From Gemmatimonadaceae bacterium (lineage in GTDB: Bacteria > Gemmatimonadota > Gemmatimonadetes > Gemmatimonadales > Gemmatimonadaceae): a stretch of DNA of 64,000 nucleotides. Under the pieces are notes generated by a model that saw nothing but the letters and a program-made list of their open reading frames with translations, had not been told where the DNA came from and ran no database searches. This document shows positions 15,867 to 23,540 of the stretch, piece by piece (position 1 is the stretch's first letter; every line of letters starts with the position of its first letter). The translations under genes and the position numbers were made by a program. The stretch lies in the NCBI GenBank assembly GCA_035606695.1, contig DATNEW010000036.1:62001-126000 (forward strand), given 5' to 3'.

Positions 15867-16625
15867 ATGATCAAGCTCACGAACCTGACCAAGCGATACG
15901 GCAGCTTCACCGCGGTGAACGGCATCGACCTCGAGGTGCCGCGCGGGGAGCTGTTCGGATTCCTTGGCCCCAATGGCGCGGGCAAGACGACGACGCTGCG
16001 CATGATCGCCGGCATCCTGCGTCCAACGAGCGGCGTGGTCGAGATCGGCGGCATCAACATCGAGCGTGAACCGATCGCGGCGAAGGCGAAGCTCGGCTTC
16101 ATTCCCGATCGGCCGTTCATCTATGAAAAGCTCACGGGCGCCGAGTTCCTGCGCTTCGTGGCGGGCTTATACGATCAGGAAGGTGAGCAGGTCGAGCACC
16201 GCGCGCGCGAGCTGCTGGCACTGTTCGATCTCGAGGAGTGGCGCGACGAGCTGGTCGAGAGCTACAGTCACGGCATGAGACAAAAACTTATCATCTCGAG
16301 CGCGTTCGTGCATCGGCCCGAGGTGATCGTCGTCGACGAGCCGATGGTCGGGCTCGACCCGAAGGCCGCGCGCATTCTGAAGGATCTCTTTAGAGAATAC
16401 ACACGACGCGGCCACACGATCATGATGTCCACGCACACGCTCGAGGTGGCCGAGTCGCTGTGCGATCGCATCGCGATCATACAGGCGGGCGTGATTCGCG
16501 CCCAGGGCACCATGGCCGAGCTGCGCTCGAGCGCCGCGTCCGGCACGGAAGGGCTCGAGCAGATTTTCTTGCGCCTGACGGGCGAGAACGCGGCGCGCGC
16601 GCTGGTCGACGTGCTGGATGCGTAG
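15867..16625 (+). CDS. ABC transporter ATP-binding protein
   Basis: A 252-residue ABC-2-type export ATPase with all motifs: Walker A GPNGAGKTTTLRM, Q-loop region KLGFIPDRPFIYEKLT, signature SYSHGMRQKLIISSA (the LSGGQ position reads YSHGM, as in several DrrA-like exporters), Walker B VIVVDEPMVGLDP, and H-loop MMSTHTLE. It is 13 bases after the transglutaminase-like gene and 39 bases before its likely permease. Confidence 0.94.
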   Translation: MIKLTNLTKRYGSFTAVNGIDLEVPRGELFGFLGPNGAGKTTTLRMIAGILRPTSGVVEIGGINIEREPIAAKAKLGFIPDRPFIYEKLTGAEFLRFVAGLYDQEGEQVEHRARELLALFDLEEWRDELVESYSHGMRQKLIISSAFVHRPEVIVVDEPMVGLDPKAARILKDLFREYTRRGHTIMMSTHTLEVAESLCDRIAIIQAGVIRAQGTMAELRSSAASGTEGLEQIFLRLTGENAARALVDVLDA

Positions 16626-16651
16626 AGATTCCTCGCTGCGATCGGAATGAC
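16626..16651. repeat. Half copy of the interspersed palindrome
   Basis: AGATTCCTCGCTGCGATCGGAATGAC resembles the right half of the palindromes at 2483-2574 and 8966-8992. It directly follows the ATPase stop codon and supplies the most upstream ATG (16647) in the permease frame. A second CGGAATGAC follows at 16661-16669. Confidence 0.6.
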
Positions 16652-16664
16652 GCACATCGCCGGA

Positions 16665-18359
16665 ATGACGGCACTCCCTGACCCGTCCACGCGCCACCTG
16701 CTCGTGCCCAAGTGGCTCACCGCCCGCGCGCGCGCGGCCGGTGGCGGCGAACGCGGTCACGGCGCGCGGATGCTCTTGCTCGCGGTGTTCGGACTCGGCT
16801 TCTGGGCATTCATCTTCGTGATGCTCTATCGCCTGCTGCGCTACTTCAAGGGCGTGCAGGAGATCGGACCGCTGCTCGCCGGCAAGCTGCTCGGGCTCAT
16901 TCTCGTCGGCTTCTTTTCCATTCTGCTGCTCTCGAACATCATCACCGCGCTGTCGAGCTTCTTCCTCGCGCGCGATCTCGATCTGCTCGTTTCGGCGCCG
17001 GTGGATTGGCTCAAGGTATATCTCGCGAAGCTCATCGAAACGCTCGTGAACTCGAGCTGGATGGTCGTGTTGATGGCGGTGCCGATGTTCGCCGCGTACG
17101 GTGTCGTGTACGACGGCGGTGTTCTCTTTCCGCTCATCGTCGTCGCGACGTTTCTGCCGTTTCTGATCGTCCCCGCGGTAATCGGCAGCGCGGTGACGCT
17201 GCTGCTCGTGAACGTGTTCCCGGCACGGCGCACGCGCGACATTCTGAGCGTGATCGCCGTGCTCGCGGCCGGCGGCATCGTGGTGTTGTTCCGGCTCGTG
17301 CGGCCCGAGCGACTCGCGCGTCCAGAAGGATTCCGCTCGCTCGTTGACTTCATCAGTATCCTGCGCGGGCCCACCTCGCCGATGCTGCCGAGCGAGTGGG
17401 TGCAGCGCGCGGTGATGTCCTGGCTCGACGTGAAGACCGACTTGCTGCCGTACTACATGCTCTGGTCGACCGCGGCTGCTTCGTTCGTGCTCGGCGCGGC
17501 GCTGCATCGGTGGCTGTATGCGAAGGGCTTCAGCAAGGCGCAGGAAAGCGCGCAACGCTGGGCGCGCGGCGGTCCGCTCGGCCGCGTGGGGCGGACGCTG
17601 CTCAATCCAGTCGGCATCGTGCGCCGCGAGCTCGTGCTCAAGGAAATTCGCGTCTTCTTCCGCGACACGACGCAGTGGTCGCAGCTCATTCTGCTCGGCG
17701 TGCTGGTGCTGGTGTACGTGTTCAACATCAAGTTTCTGCCGCTGCGCGGCGAAGGGGTCACGTTCTTTCTTGTGAATGTCGTGCCCTTTTTGAATCTCGT
17801 ACTCGCCGGTTTTGTGCTGGCGTCGATCGCGGCGAGGTTCATTTTTCCCGGCGTGAGTCTCGAGGGCCGCACGCTGTGGTTGCTTCGCTCCAGCCCCATG
17901 TCAGTTCGCTCATTGTTATGGGCGAAGTTCTGGGTGGGTACGCTACCGCTCCTGATTCTCGCCCTGGCGATCGTCGGCATCACCGACTATCTGCTGCAGG
18001 TGAGCGACTTCATGTTCGCGGTGTCGGTCTTCTCGATCACGTTCATGACGCTGGCGATCGCGGGCATGGCGCTCGGGTTCGGGACGATGTTCCCGCAGTT
18101 CGAGACCGAGAACGCCGCGCAGATCCCGACGTCGTTCGGCGGCCTGGTGTTCATGATGTCGTCGGTGGCGCTGATCGGCGCCGTGGTGATTCTCGAGGCC
18201 AAGCCGGTGTACGGGTATCTCTCGGCGCAGGCCTTTGGGTCGGATGCCGACCCGATCGAGATGATCATCGGCTTTGGGTTGGCGGCGCTGCTCTGCGCCG
18301 CCGTGACCCTCGTGCCGATCGAGGTGGCGCTCCGGCGGCTGGAGGCGGTCGAACGTTAA
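16665..18359 (+). CDS. ABC transporter permease, large two-module export type
   Basis: A 564-residue polytopic membrane protein, partner of the preceding ATPase. About 12 to 14 hydrophobic segments fall in two groups (about residues 40-215 and 330-545), with the linker RELVLKEIRVFFRDTTQWSQ at the start of the second half, as in putative ABC exporters with two fused ABC-2 halves. I prefer the ATG at 16665; the ATG at 16647 lies within repeat-derived sequence. The cargo is not evident. The TPR and transglutaminase neighbours suggest cell-surface processing. Confidence 0.85.
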   Translation: MTALPDPSTRHLLVPKWLTARARAAGGGERGHGARMLLLAVFGLGFWAFIFVMLYRLLRYFKGVQEIGPLLAGKLLGLILVGFFSILLLSNIITALSSFFLARDLDLLVSAPVDWLKVYLAKLIETLVNSSWMVVLMAVPMFAAYGVVYDGGVLFPLIVVATFLPFLIVPAVIGSAVTLLLVNVFPARRTRDILSVIAVLAAGGIVVLFRLVRPERLARPEGFRSLVDFISILRGPTSPMLPSEWVQRAVMSWLDVKTDLLPYYMLWSTAAASFVLGAALHRWLYAKGFSKAQESAQRWARGGPLGRVGRTLLNPVGIVRRELVLKEIRVFFRDTTQWSQLILLGVLVLVYVFNIKFLPLRGEGVTFFLVNVVPFLNLVLAGFVLASIAARFIFPGVSLEGRTLWLLRSSPMSVRSLLWAKFWVGTLPLLILALAIVGITDYLLQVSDFMFAVSVFSITFMTLAIAGMALGFGTMFPQFETENAAQIPTSFGGLVFMMSSVALIGAVVILEAKPVYGYLSAQAFGSDADPIEMIIGFGLAALLCAAVTLVPIEVALRRLEAVER

Positions 18360-18522
18360 GGTTTGATGACGGCGAAACGCCGGTGTGACGCCGTTTTCGG
18401 AGCCAGGGTCTGTCTTCCCGGATTCCCACAGCGGGTTCGGGAGTCCGCTCGGTTGCGAGTATCGCGTCCTCGGTCGACCAGGACGCTTCGATAGAACCCC
18501 ACCCCTCCGGAGGAAGTCTCAC

Positions 18523-18846
18523 ATGAAGCGTATCGCCCTGTTTGCGGCCGCCGCGATTGTTCTCGCCGGCGCCCAGCTCCACGCCCAGGACACCACCAAG
18601 AAGGCCGCGAAGAAGCCGGCCGCCACGTCGACCAAGTCGGCCGCGAAGACCGCTGACAAGGCCGCGAACAAGGCTTCGGCCGACGCGAAGACGGCGACGA
18701 AGGCCGCCACCGACGCGAAGAAGGAAGCCAAGGTCGCCTCCAACGCCGCCGACAAGGCTGCCGGCGCCACGGCCCCGAAGAAGGCCAGCCACAAGAAGAG
18801 CAGCAAGAAGGCCGCTCCGAAGGATTCGACCAAGAAGGGCAGCTAA
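18523..18846 (+). CDS. Secreted Lys/Ala-rich LEA-like repeat protein
   Basis: A 107-residue protein with a clear signal peptide (MKRIALFAAAAIVLAGAQLHAQ, cleavage expected after the AQ), preceded by a strong CCGGAGGAAG ribosome-binding site. The mature part is almost only A, K, T, S and D, with about one lysine in three residues. An 11-residue periodicity is visible (KTADKAANKAS, ADAKTATKAAT, DAKKEAKVASN, AADKAAGATAP), as in group 3 LEA and histone H1-like tails. It would be disordered or amphipathic-helical and very basic. The function is unknown; desiccation protection or polyanion binding in the envelope are guesses. Confidence 0.75.
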   Translation: MKRIALFAAAAIVLAGAQLHAQDTTKKAAKKPAATSTKSAAKTADKAANKASADAKTATKAATDAKKEAKVASNAADKAAGATAPKKASHKKSSKKAAPKDSTKKGS

Positions 18847-18884
18847 GGCAGTCAAGGCTGCGACGCAGCCGGCCCCGGTCCTCC

Positions 18885-19364
18885 CTACGCCGCGAGCCGG
18901 TTCCCGCAGTTCACGCAGTACCGAGCATCCTGCTCGACGACAGGTGCGCCGCAATCGGCGCACCTGTCGTGTAAGTACCGGCCACAGTCCGAGCAGAAGA
19001 GCGCATCCGACTCGGGACGCGCGCCGTGCACCGGACAGGCGCCGTGCGACTCGCGATACGCCCGCACCGCCTCCTCGATCTCTTCGTCCGAGGGCGCGCC
19101 CGCTACCACCGGCTTGCGACGCATCGCCTCGATCGCCTCGCGCGTGTACCGGCTTTTGAGCTCCGCGTAGTCCGTGTCCGACAACTTGCCCGTCGCGCGA
19201 TCGAACTCGATCTCGCGCAACGCGGCGACCGCGGAATCACCCTCGTTCAGTCGCGGCGTGAATCGCGTCGGCACCGGACGACGCGAGACACCGAAGAACA
19301 CCGGAAAGAGCACGAACGCGAGCGCGCTGACGGCGAGCAGCGTGCCGAGAACGAGCGCGATCAC
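18885..19364 (-). CDS. CcmI-like membrane protein with C-terminal double zinc ribbon
   Basis: A 159-residue protein. The start is the GTG at 19364, overlapping the ccmH stop as GTGA. One membrane helix (about residues 2-25) is followed by the helix ALREIEFDRATGKLSDTDYAELK, a pattern found after the membrane segment in CcmI/CycH and similar ccm-cluster proteins. The C-terminus carries two zinc ribbons: C124-x2-C127 with C135-x2-C138, and C150-x2-C153. Classical CcmI has TPR repeats instead. It may present apocytochrome or act as a metal/redox sensor; this is inference. Confidence 0.7.
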   Translation of the reverse strand: MIALVLGTLLAVSALAFVLFPVFFGVSRRPVPTRFTPRLNEGDSAVAALREIEFDRATGKLSDTDYAELKSRYTREAIEAMRRKPVVAGAPSDEEIEEAVRAYRESHGACPVHGARPESDALFCSDCGRYLHDRCADCGAPVVEQDARYCVNCGNRLAA

Positions 19365-19993
19365 GCGTCGTCGTCGCCGCGGACGGCGGCTTCGAGCCGC
19401 GCCAACTCGTCGGGCGTCGCGTCCACGTCGAGCGCCACCGGGCGCGACTGAGGCGCATGACTCGCCGCGCGCCGGCCCATGCGGCGCAGCAGCATCGCGA
19501 GGATGGAGCCGGCAACGATCACGCCAATCCCCGGCGTGATCCAGGCGAGCAAGTTGAAGCCGGATTTCTTCGGCGCCATCAACGCGCGCTGGCCGTACGT
19601 GTTCACGAACGCGTCGATGATCTCCTGCGCGCCGTAGCCCCCGCGCACGAGCTCCACGATGTCGGCGTGCATCGCCGGCGACACCTGGCACGTGAAGTCG
19701 GTCGTGCGGCAGGTGAAGACGTCGAGCGTGCAGCCGCACTGGCAATGAATGCGATGCTCGAGATCATCTCGTTCATCATCGCTGAGCACGGGCACCGCAT
19801 TCGGCTTTGGCGGGAGACGCACCGACCGCGCGGCGTTCTGATCCATCGCGAACAGGTTGGTCGTGTCCTTCATGACCATCGTGTCGTGGATCATGCCGCG
19901 CTGCGCGGGCGTCTGCGCCGAGACGCCGGCGCCCGCGAAGAGCGCAGCTGCACTTCCCGCGACGCGCTCCAGGAATTGACGTCGCGTGGTCAT
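19361..19993 (-). CDS. ccmH: Cytochrome c maturation protein CcmH, Tat-type signal
   Basis: Thiol-disulfide component of system I cytochrome c maturation that handles apocytochrome cysteines on the outer face of the membrane. The 210-residue protein has a twin-arginine-like signal (TTRRQFLERV followed by AGSAAALFAGAGVSAQ), the CcmH helical domain with CQCGC in place of LRCxxC, further cysteines in FTCRTTDFTC, and the conserved GYGAQEIIDAFVNTYGQRAL. A membrane helix (LLAWITPGIGVIVAGSILAM) follows, then an acidic tail. It starts 5 bases after the ccmF stop. Confidence 0.88.
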   Translation of the reverse strand: MTTRRQFLERVAGSAAALFAGAGVSAQTPAQRGMIHDTMVMKDTTNLFAMDQNAARSVRLPPKPNAVPVLSDDERDDLEHRIHCQCGCTLDVFTCRTTDFTCQVSPAMHADIVELVRGGYGAQEIIDAFVNTYGQRALMAPKKSGFNLLAWITPGIGVIVAGSILAMLLRRMGRRAASHAPQSRPVALDVDATPDELARLEAAVRGDDDA

Positions 19994-19997
19994 GGGG

Positions 19998-22046
19998 TCA
20001 TACGCCGACCGGCATTTCGCTTGCCGCGGTCACGGCGCCGTGAGCCGGCATGACCGCGGCGTACCCTGCCTGCGGACGGCGACGCTCGGCTTGCGGCCAC
20101 ATGACGATCAAGCCGCCGATCATCATCAGGAATCCCGACGTCCACACCCACATCACGAGCGGATTGAACGTGATGCGCATCTCCGCCGTGTTGGCGTCTG
20201 GCACCTGCGTGAGGACGACGTACACGTCCTGCCGCGGCCGCGACTTGAGACCGATCTCGGTGATCTCGTTGAAGAGATCGTTCCCCATCGCATCCTTGTA
20301 CTGGCGCTTCTCGGCGGTGATGAGGCCGACGCGCCGGCCATCGCGGAAGGCGTCGAGCGTCGCGGCCTTCACGGAGCGATCGCGCCGGTCGGAGGTCGAC
20401 ACGCCCTGGCTCACGAACTTCCAGGTGTGGCCGTACGGATCCTTCGTCTGGTACGACTCGCCCGTCCTGATCGTGATGTCCGATTCCTTCTTGAACGCCA
20501 TGCCGGCGAACGCCGCGAACAGCATCACGATGCCGGCGTGGACGATGTACCCGCCATAGCGCCGGCGGTTCCGGCCCACGAGATGTATGAACGCTGTAAT
20601 GAGCGATTCCTCATGAATCGCCTGGCGGGCGCGCATCCCTTTGTAGAATTCCTGCACGATCGTCCCCGCGACGAACCCGCACAGCGTGTACGCCACCAGC
20701 ACGTACCCGTTGCGCATGCCGAGCGCGAAGAGCACCACGCCGACGACGAGGCCGGCGATGGCCGGCGACGCGAACTGCCGTTTGAGGTTCGACACGGACG
20801 CGCGGCGCCACGCGATCAGCGGTCCAACGCCCGTCAGCGCCAGCAACAGCAGCCCGAGCGGCACGTTCACCGTATTGAAGAACGGCGGGCCGACCGTGAT
20901 CTTCTCGTTCTTGACCCACTCCGAGATGATCGGGAACACCGTGCCCCACAGGACGGCGAACGCGATGCCGCACAAGAGCAGGTTGTTGTAGAGGAACGCC
21001 GCCTCGCGACTCACCATGCTCTCGAGCTCGGCCTTCGCCTCGAGGTTCGGCAATCGCGTGGCGACGAGATAGATCGTGACGCCCGTCGAGAGGAAGAAGA
21101 AGAACGCGAACCACGTCCCAACCGGCGACTGCGAGAACGAATGCACGCTCTCGATGACGCCCGAGCGCGTGATGAACGTGCCGAAGATCGAGAGCAGGAA
21201 GCTCACGACCACGAGCACGACGTTCCACTTCCGCAACATCCCGCGCTTTTCCTGAATCATGATCGAATGCAGGAACGCGGTGTTCGTCAGCCACGGCAGG
21301 AACGATGCGTTCTCCACCGGATCCCACGCCCAGTAGCCGCCCCAACCCAACTCGACATACGCCCACCACATGCCGAGCATGATGCCGACCGTGAGGAAGA
21401 ACCACGAGAGCAGCGTCCAGCGCCGCACCACACTCAGCCACTCGGCGTCCAGCCGGCGCGTGAACAGCGCCGCGATCGCGAACGCGAACGGAATCGCCGT
21501 CGCGACGTAGCCCAGATACAGGTTGGGCGGATGGATCGCCATACCTGGATTCTGAAGCTGCGGATTCATTCCATTTCCGTCGAGCGGCGTGAAGTCGAGC
21601 CGCGCGAACGGGTTGGCCTTGAACGCGTCCGTGGCGATGAAGAAGACGAGGATCGCGGCCAGCGTGCCTGTCGCGTACGGAATCAGCTCGCGATTCGACT
21701 TGCGGCTCGTCGCGATGGCGATCGTCGCGTACATCGACAGGATGAGCGCCCAGAAGAGGAGCGAGCCGGCCTGGCCGCTCCAGAACGCCGTGAAGATGTA
21801 CACGCTCGGCATCGTCGAGCTGATCTTGCTCGCGACGTACTCGATCGAAAAATCCTTCGTCAGCAGCGCGGTCCACAGACCGATCGACGCCAGGAGCACC
21901 ATCGCGAACGTCGCGTACAATCCGCGCACGCCGCTTTCCACCAGCTCGTCGCGCCGCAAGCGAGCCCCCGCAAACGACGCCGTCATCGACCAGGCCGCCA
22001 TCAACAACGCGACCCACAGCGACAACTCACCAATGATGACCGTCAC
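19998..22046 (-). CDS. ccmF: Cytochrome c heme lyase subunit CcmF
   Basis: Large membrane component of the system I heme lyase. The 682-residue product has about 15 membrane helices and the heme-handling WWD motif (WGGYWAWDPVENASFLPWL), preceded by MWWAYVELG. The start is a GTG at 22046 that overlaps the ccmE stop (GTGA). The order ccmE-ccmF-ccmH is normal, but ccmA, ccmB, ccmC and the thioredoxin-like ccmG are not adjacent and must lie elsewhere or be replaced. Confidence 0.96.
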   Translation of the reverse strand: MTVIIGELSLWVALLMAAWSMTASFAGARLRRDELVESGVRGLYATFAMVLLASIGLWTALLTKDFSIEYVASKISSTMPSVYIFTAFWSGQAGSLLFWALILSMYATIAIATSRKSNRELIPYATGTLAAILVFFIATDAFKANPFARLDFTPLDGNGMNPQLQNPGMAIHPPNLYLGYVATAIPFAFAIAALFTRRLDAEWLSVVRRWTLLSWFFLTVGIMLGMWWAYVELGWGGYWAWDPVENASFLPWLTNTAFLHSIMIQEKRGMLRKWNVVLVVVSFLLSIFGTFITRSGVIESVHSFSQSPVGTWFAFFFFLSTGVTIYLVATRLPNLEAKAELESMVSREAAFLYNNLLLCGIAFAVLWGTVFPIISEWVKNEKITVGPPFFNTVNVPLGLLLLALTGVGPLIAWRRASVSNLKRQFASPAIAGLVVGVVLFALGMRNGYVLVAYTLCGFVAGTIVQEFYKGMRARQAIHEESLITAFIHLVGRNRRRYGGYIVHAGIVMLFAAFAGMAFKKESDITIRTGESYQTKDPYGHTWKFVSQGVSTSDRRDRSVKAATLDAFRDGRRVGLITAEKRQYKDAMGNDLFNEITEIGLKSRPRQDVYVVLTQVPDANTAEMRITFNPLVMWVWTSGFLMMIGGLIVMWPQAERRRPQAGYAAVMPAHGAVTAASEMPVGV

Positions 22047-22498
22047 GCGCGGCTGCCCGCCTTGTATCCCGGTGTCTGTTTGTACTTGTTGTATTTGTTC
22101 GCGTCCGGCGCGTTTTCATAACGCGAGGCACACTTCGCCAATAGCTCGGTCGCGTGAAAAGTTCCGTCCTGGCCCATGCGGCCGCCGATCACGACGTCCA
22201 CGCTGTCGGCGAACGTGTCGGGCGCGATGCCGCGATACACGACCGGGAACGTATACGCGCCATCCGTCACCTTGAACGCGTACTCCTTTCCACTCGGCGC
22301 CTTCTGAATGGTGCCCGGCACGACGCGCGCGCCGACTTTGACGCCGACGTCGGTGAAGCGGGGGTCCTTCAGCTTGGTCGAGAGCTCGGTCGGCGTGAGA
22401 TAGTACTGCCCGGTCTCGCGGATCGAGCTCGCCATCAGATAGCCGGCGACGCCAACCACCAGCGCACCGCCAAGCAGAAATTTCGATCGTGGCTTCAT
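22043..22498 (-). CDS. ccmE: Cytochrome c maturation heme chaperone CcmE, CXXXY type
   Basis: Carries heme from CcmC to CcmF. The 151-residue protein has an N-terminal anchor (FLLGGALVVGVAGYLMASSI), an OB-fold periplasmic domain (YYLTPTELSTKL, VVPGTIQKAPSGKEYAFKVTDG, FPVVYRGIAPDTFADSVDVVIGGRM), and the heme-binding segment LLAKCASRYE. The usual covalent heme ligand is the histidine of HXXXY; here it is cysteine, giving CXXXY. Such variants are known from Desulfovibrio and some archaea. Confidence 0.94.
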   Translation of the reverse strand: MKPRSKFLLGGALVVGVAGYLMASSIRETGQYYLTPTELSTKLKDPRFTDVGVKVGARVVPGTIQKAPSGKEYAFKVTDGAYTFPVVYRGIAPDTFADSVDVVIGGRMGQDGTFHATELLAKCASRYENAPDANKYNKYKQTPGYKAGSRA

Positions 22499-22586
22499 GT
22501 GAGGCCTCGGTGGGACAGAGCTACAATATAATGTCGCGTGCGCGGGTTCGGGTTCCTGCGGGGGCGTTCGGCCTACTCACTGACGA

Positions 22587-22901
22587 TTAGCGCGTATGCC
22601 CCAACAGCGCACTCGCCGCCACGATCCCGGCCGCGTCCCACGCGAGATCCTTGAGACTCGGATCGCCGCCCGTCTTGCGATCGCGCAGTTCCTTGCCCAC
22701 GCTCACCCCCGCGCTGAGAAATGTCGCGCCCGCCAGCGACGCGCCGTGCGACGCCCCGACGGCGCGCAACGCGCTGAACGACACACTCTGCACGAACGCC
22801 GCGGCGAAGAAGTGCTTCGCCTTGTCGGCCGAGAACCAGCGATCGCCGCCGGGGTGATCGTCCGTTCCGTGCAACGCGAACAACAACAATAATCCTCGCA
22901 T
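22587..22901 (-). CDS. Small YfiM/DUF2279-like membrane protein
   Basis: A 104-residue protein with an N-terminal hydrophobic start (MRGLLLLFALHG), then DRWFSADKAKHFFAAAFVQ, a pattern shared with YfiM-type lipoprotein-like proteins (xDKxxHF), and the block SVGKELRDRKTGGDPSLKDLAWDAAG that matches the same family. Function unknown. The ATG overlaps the stop of the uracil-DNA glycosylase gene as ATGA, so the two are coupled. The 85 bases after it, before ccmE, show no feature. Confidence 0.72.
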   Translation of the reverse strand: MRGLLLLFALHGTDDHPGGDRWFSADKAKHFFAAAFVQSVSFSALRAVGASHGASLAGATFLSAGVSVGKELRDRKTGGDPSLKDLAWDAAGIVAASALLGHTR

Positions 22902-23539
22902 CAGGCTGCCCCTCGTTTGGCGCGGTCGCCGCGCACACCATTGACGGCCAGCTCTCGGCCGATCAAGTCCAGCGCGCGCTCGAGCAGCGCGGGATGATCG
23001 TCCTGGTGAATCCAGCTGCTCGCGCCCGACGGATGCGGCAAGGGGATCGCGAGCGACGTGCCGCCCGCGTGCGAAACCTGGTGCGCTCGCCCGATCAATT
23101 GGTCGAGCGGCAGCTTCGGCAAGAATCGCTCGATCGCCAGGCGGCCAACCGGAATTAGTAACTTTGGGCGAATAATTCGTAGCTCGGCATCCAGCCACAC
23201 GGCGCACGACGCCTGCTCGGCCGGCGATGGCACGCGATCGCCGCGCCCAGCGGGATGCGGTCCCGGATAGCATCGCGTGATCGCCGCGATGTAGATCCGA
23301 CGACGCGCCGTCGCTTCGTCGATGCCGATTCGCTCGAACCAGCGAAACAACGTCTTGCCTGCGCGGCCCGCGAACGGCTTGCCACCCGCGGCTTCGACCT
23401 GCCCCGGCGCCTGTCCGACCAGCATCACCTTCGGCGACGTCGCGCTCGAGACGATCGGCACCACGTTCGATTCGTGTCCGCACATGCGACAATCGGCGAG
23501 TGCTCGACAATGCTGCGCGAGCGAAGACTTTACCGACAT
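22901..23539 (-). CDS. Uracil-DNA glycosylase family protein
   Basis: Removes uracil (or related damage) from DNA. From the ATG at 23539 it has 212 residues with motif A VGQAPGQVEAAGGKPFAG, the active-site segment ITRCYPGPHPAGRGDRVP, and motif B PLPHPSGASSW. Cysteines CRALADCRMCG near the N-terminus and RCYP may hold an iron-sulfur cluster, as in the family 4/5 enzymes. The exact subfamily is not settled by eye. The gene starts 1 base after the glpK stop. Confidence 0.85.
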   Translation of the reverse strand: MSVKSSLAQHCRALADCRMCGHESNVVPIVSSATSPKVMLVGQAPGQVEAAGGKPFAGRAGKTLFRWFERIGIDEATARRRIYIAAITRCYPGPHPAGRGDRVPSPAEQASCAVWLDAELRIIRPKLLIPVGRLAIERFLPKLPLDQLIGRAHQVSHAGGTSLAIPLPHPSGASSWIHQDDHPALLERALDLIGRELAVNGVRGDRAKRGAA

Positions 23540-23540
23540 G

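Noticed and set aside
19986-22121. 711-codon plus-strand open frame
   Set aside because: Antisense to ccmF, with Arg/His/Asp-rich composition and no domain pattern.
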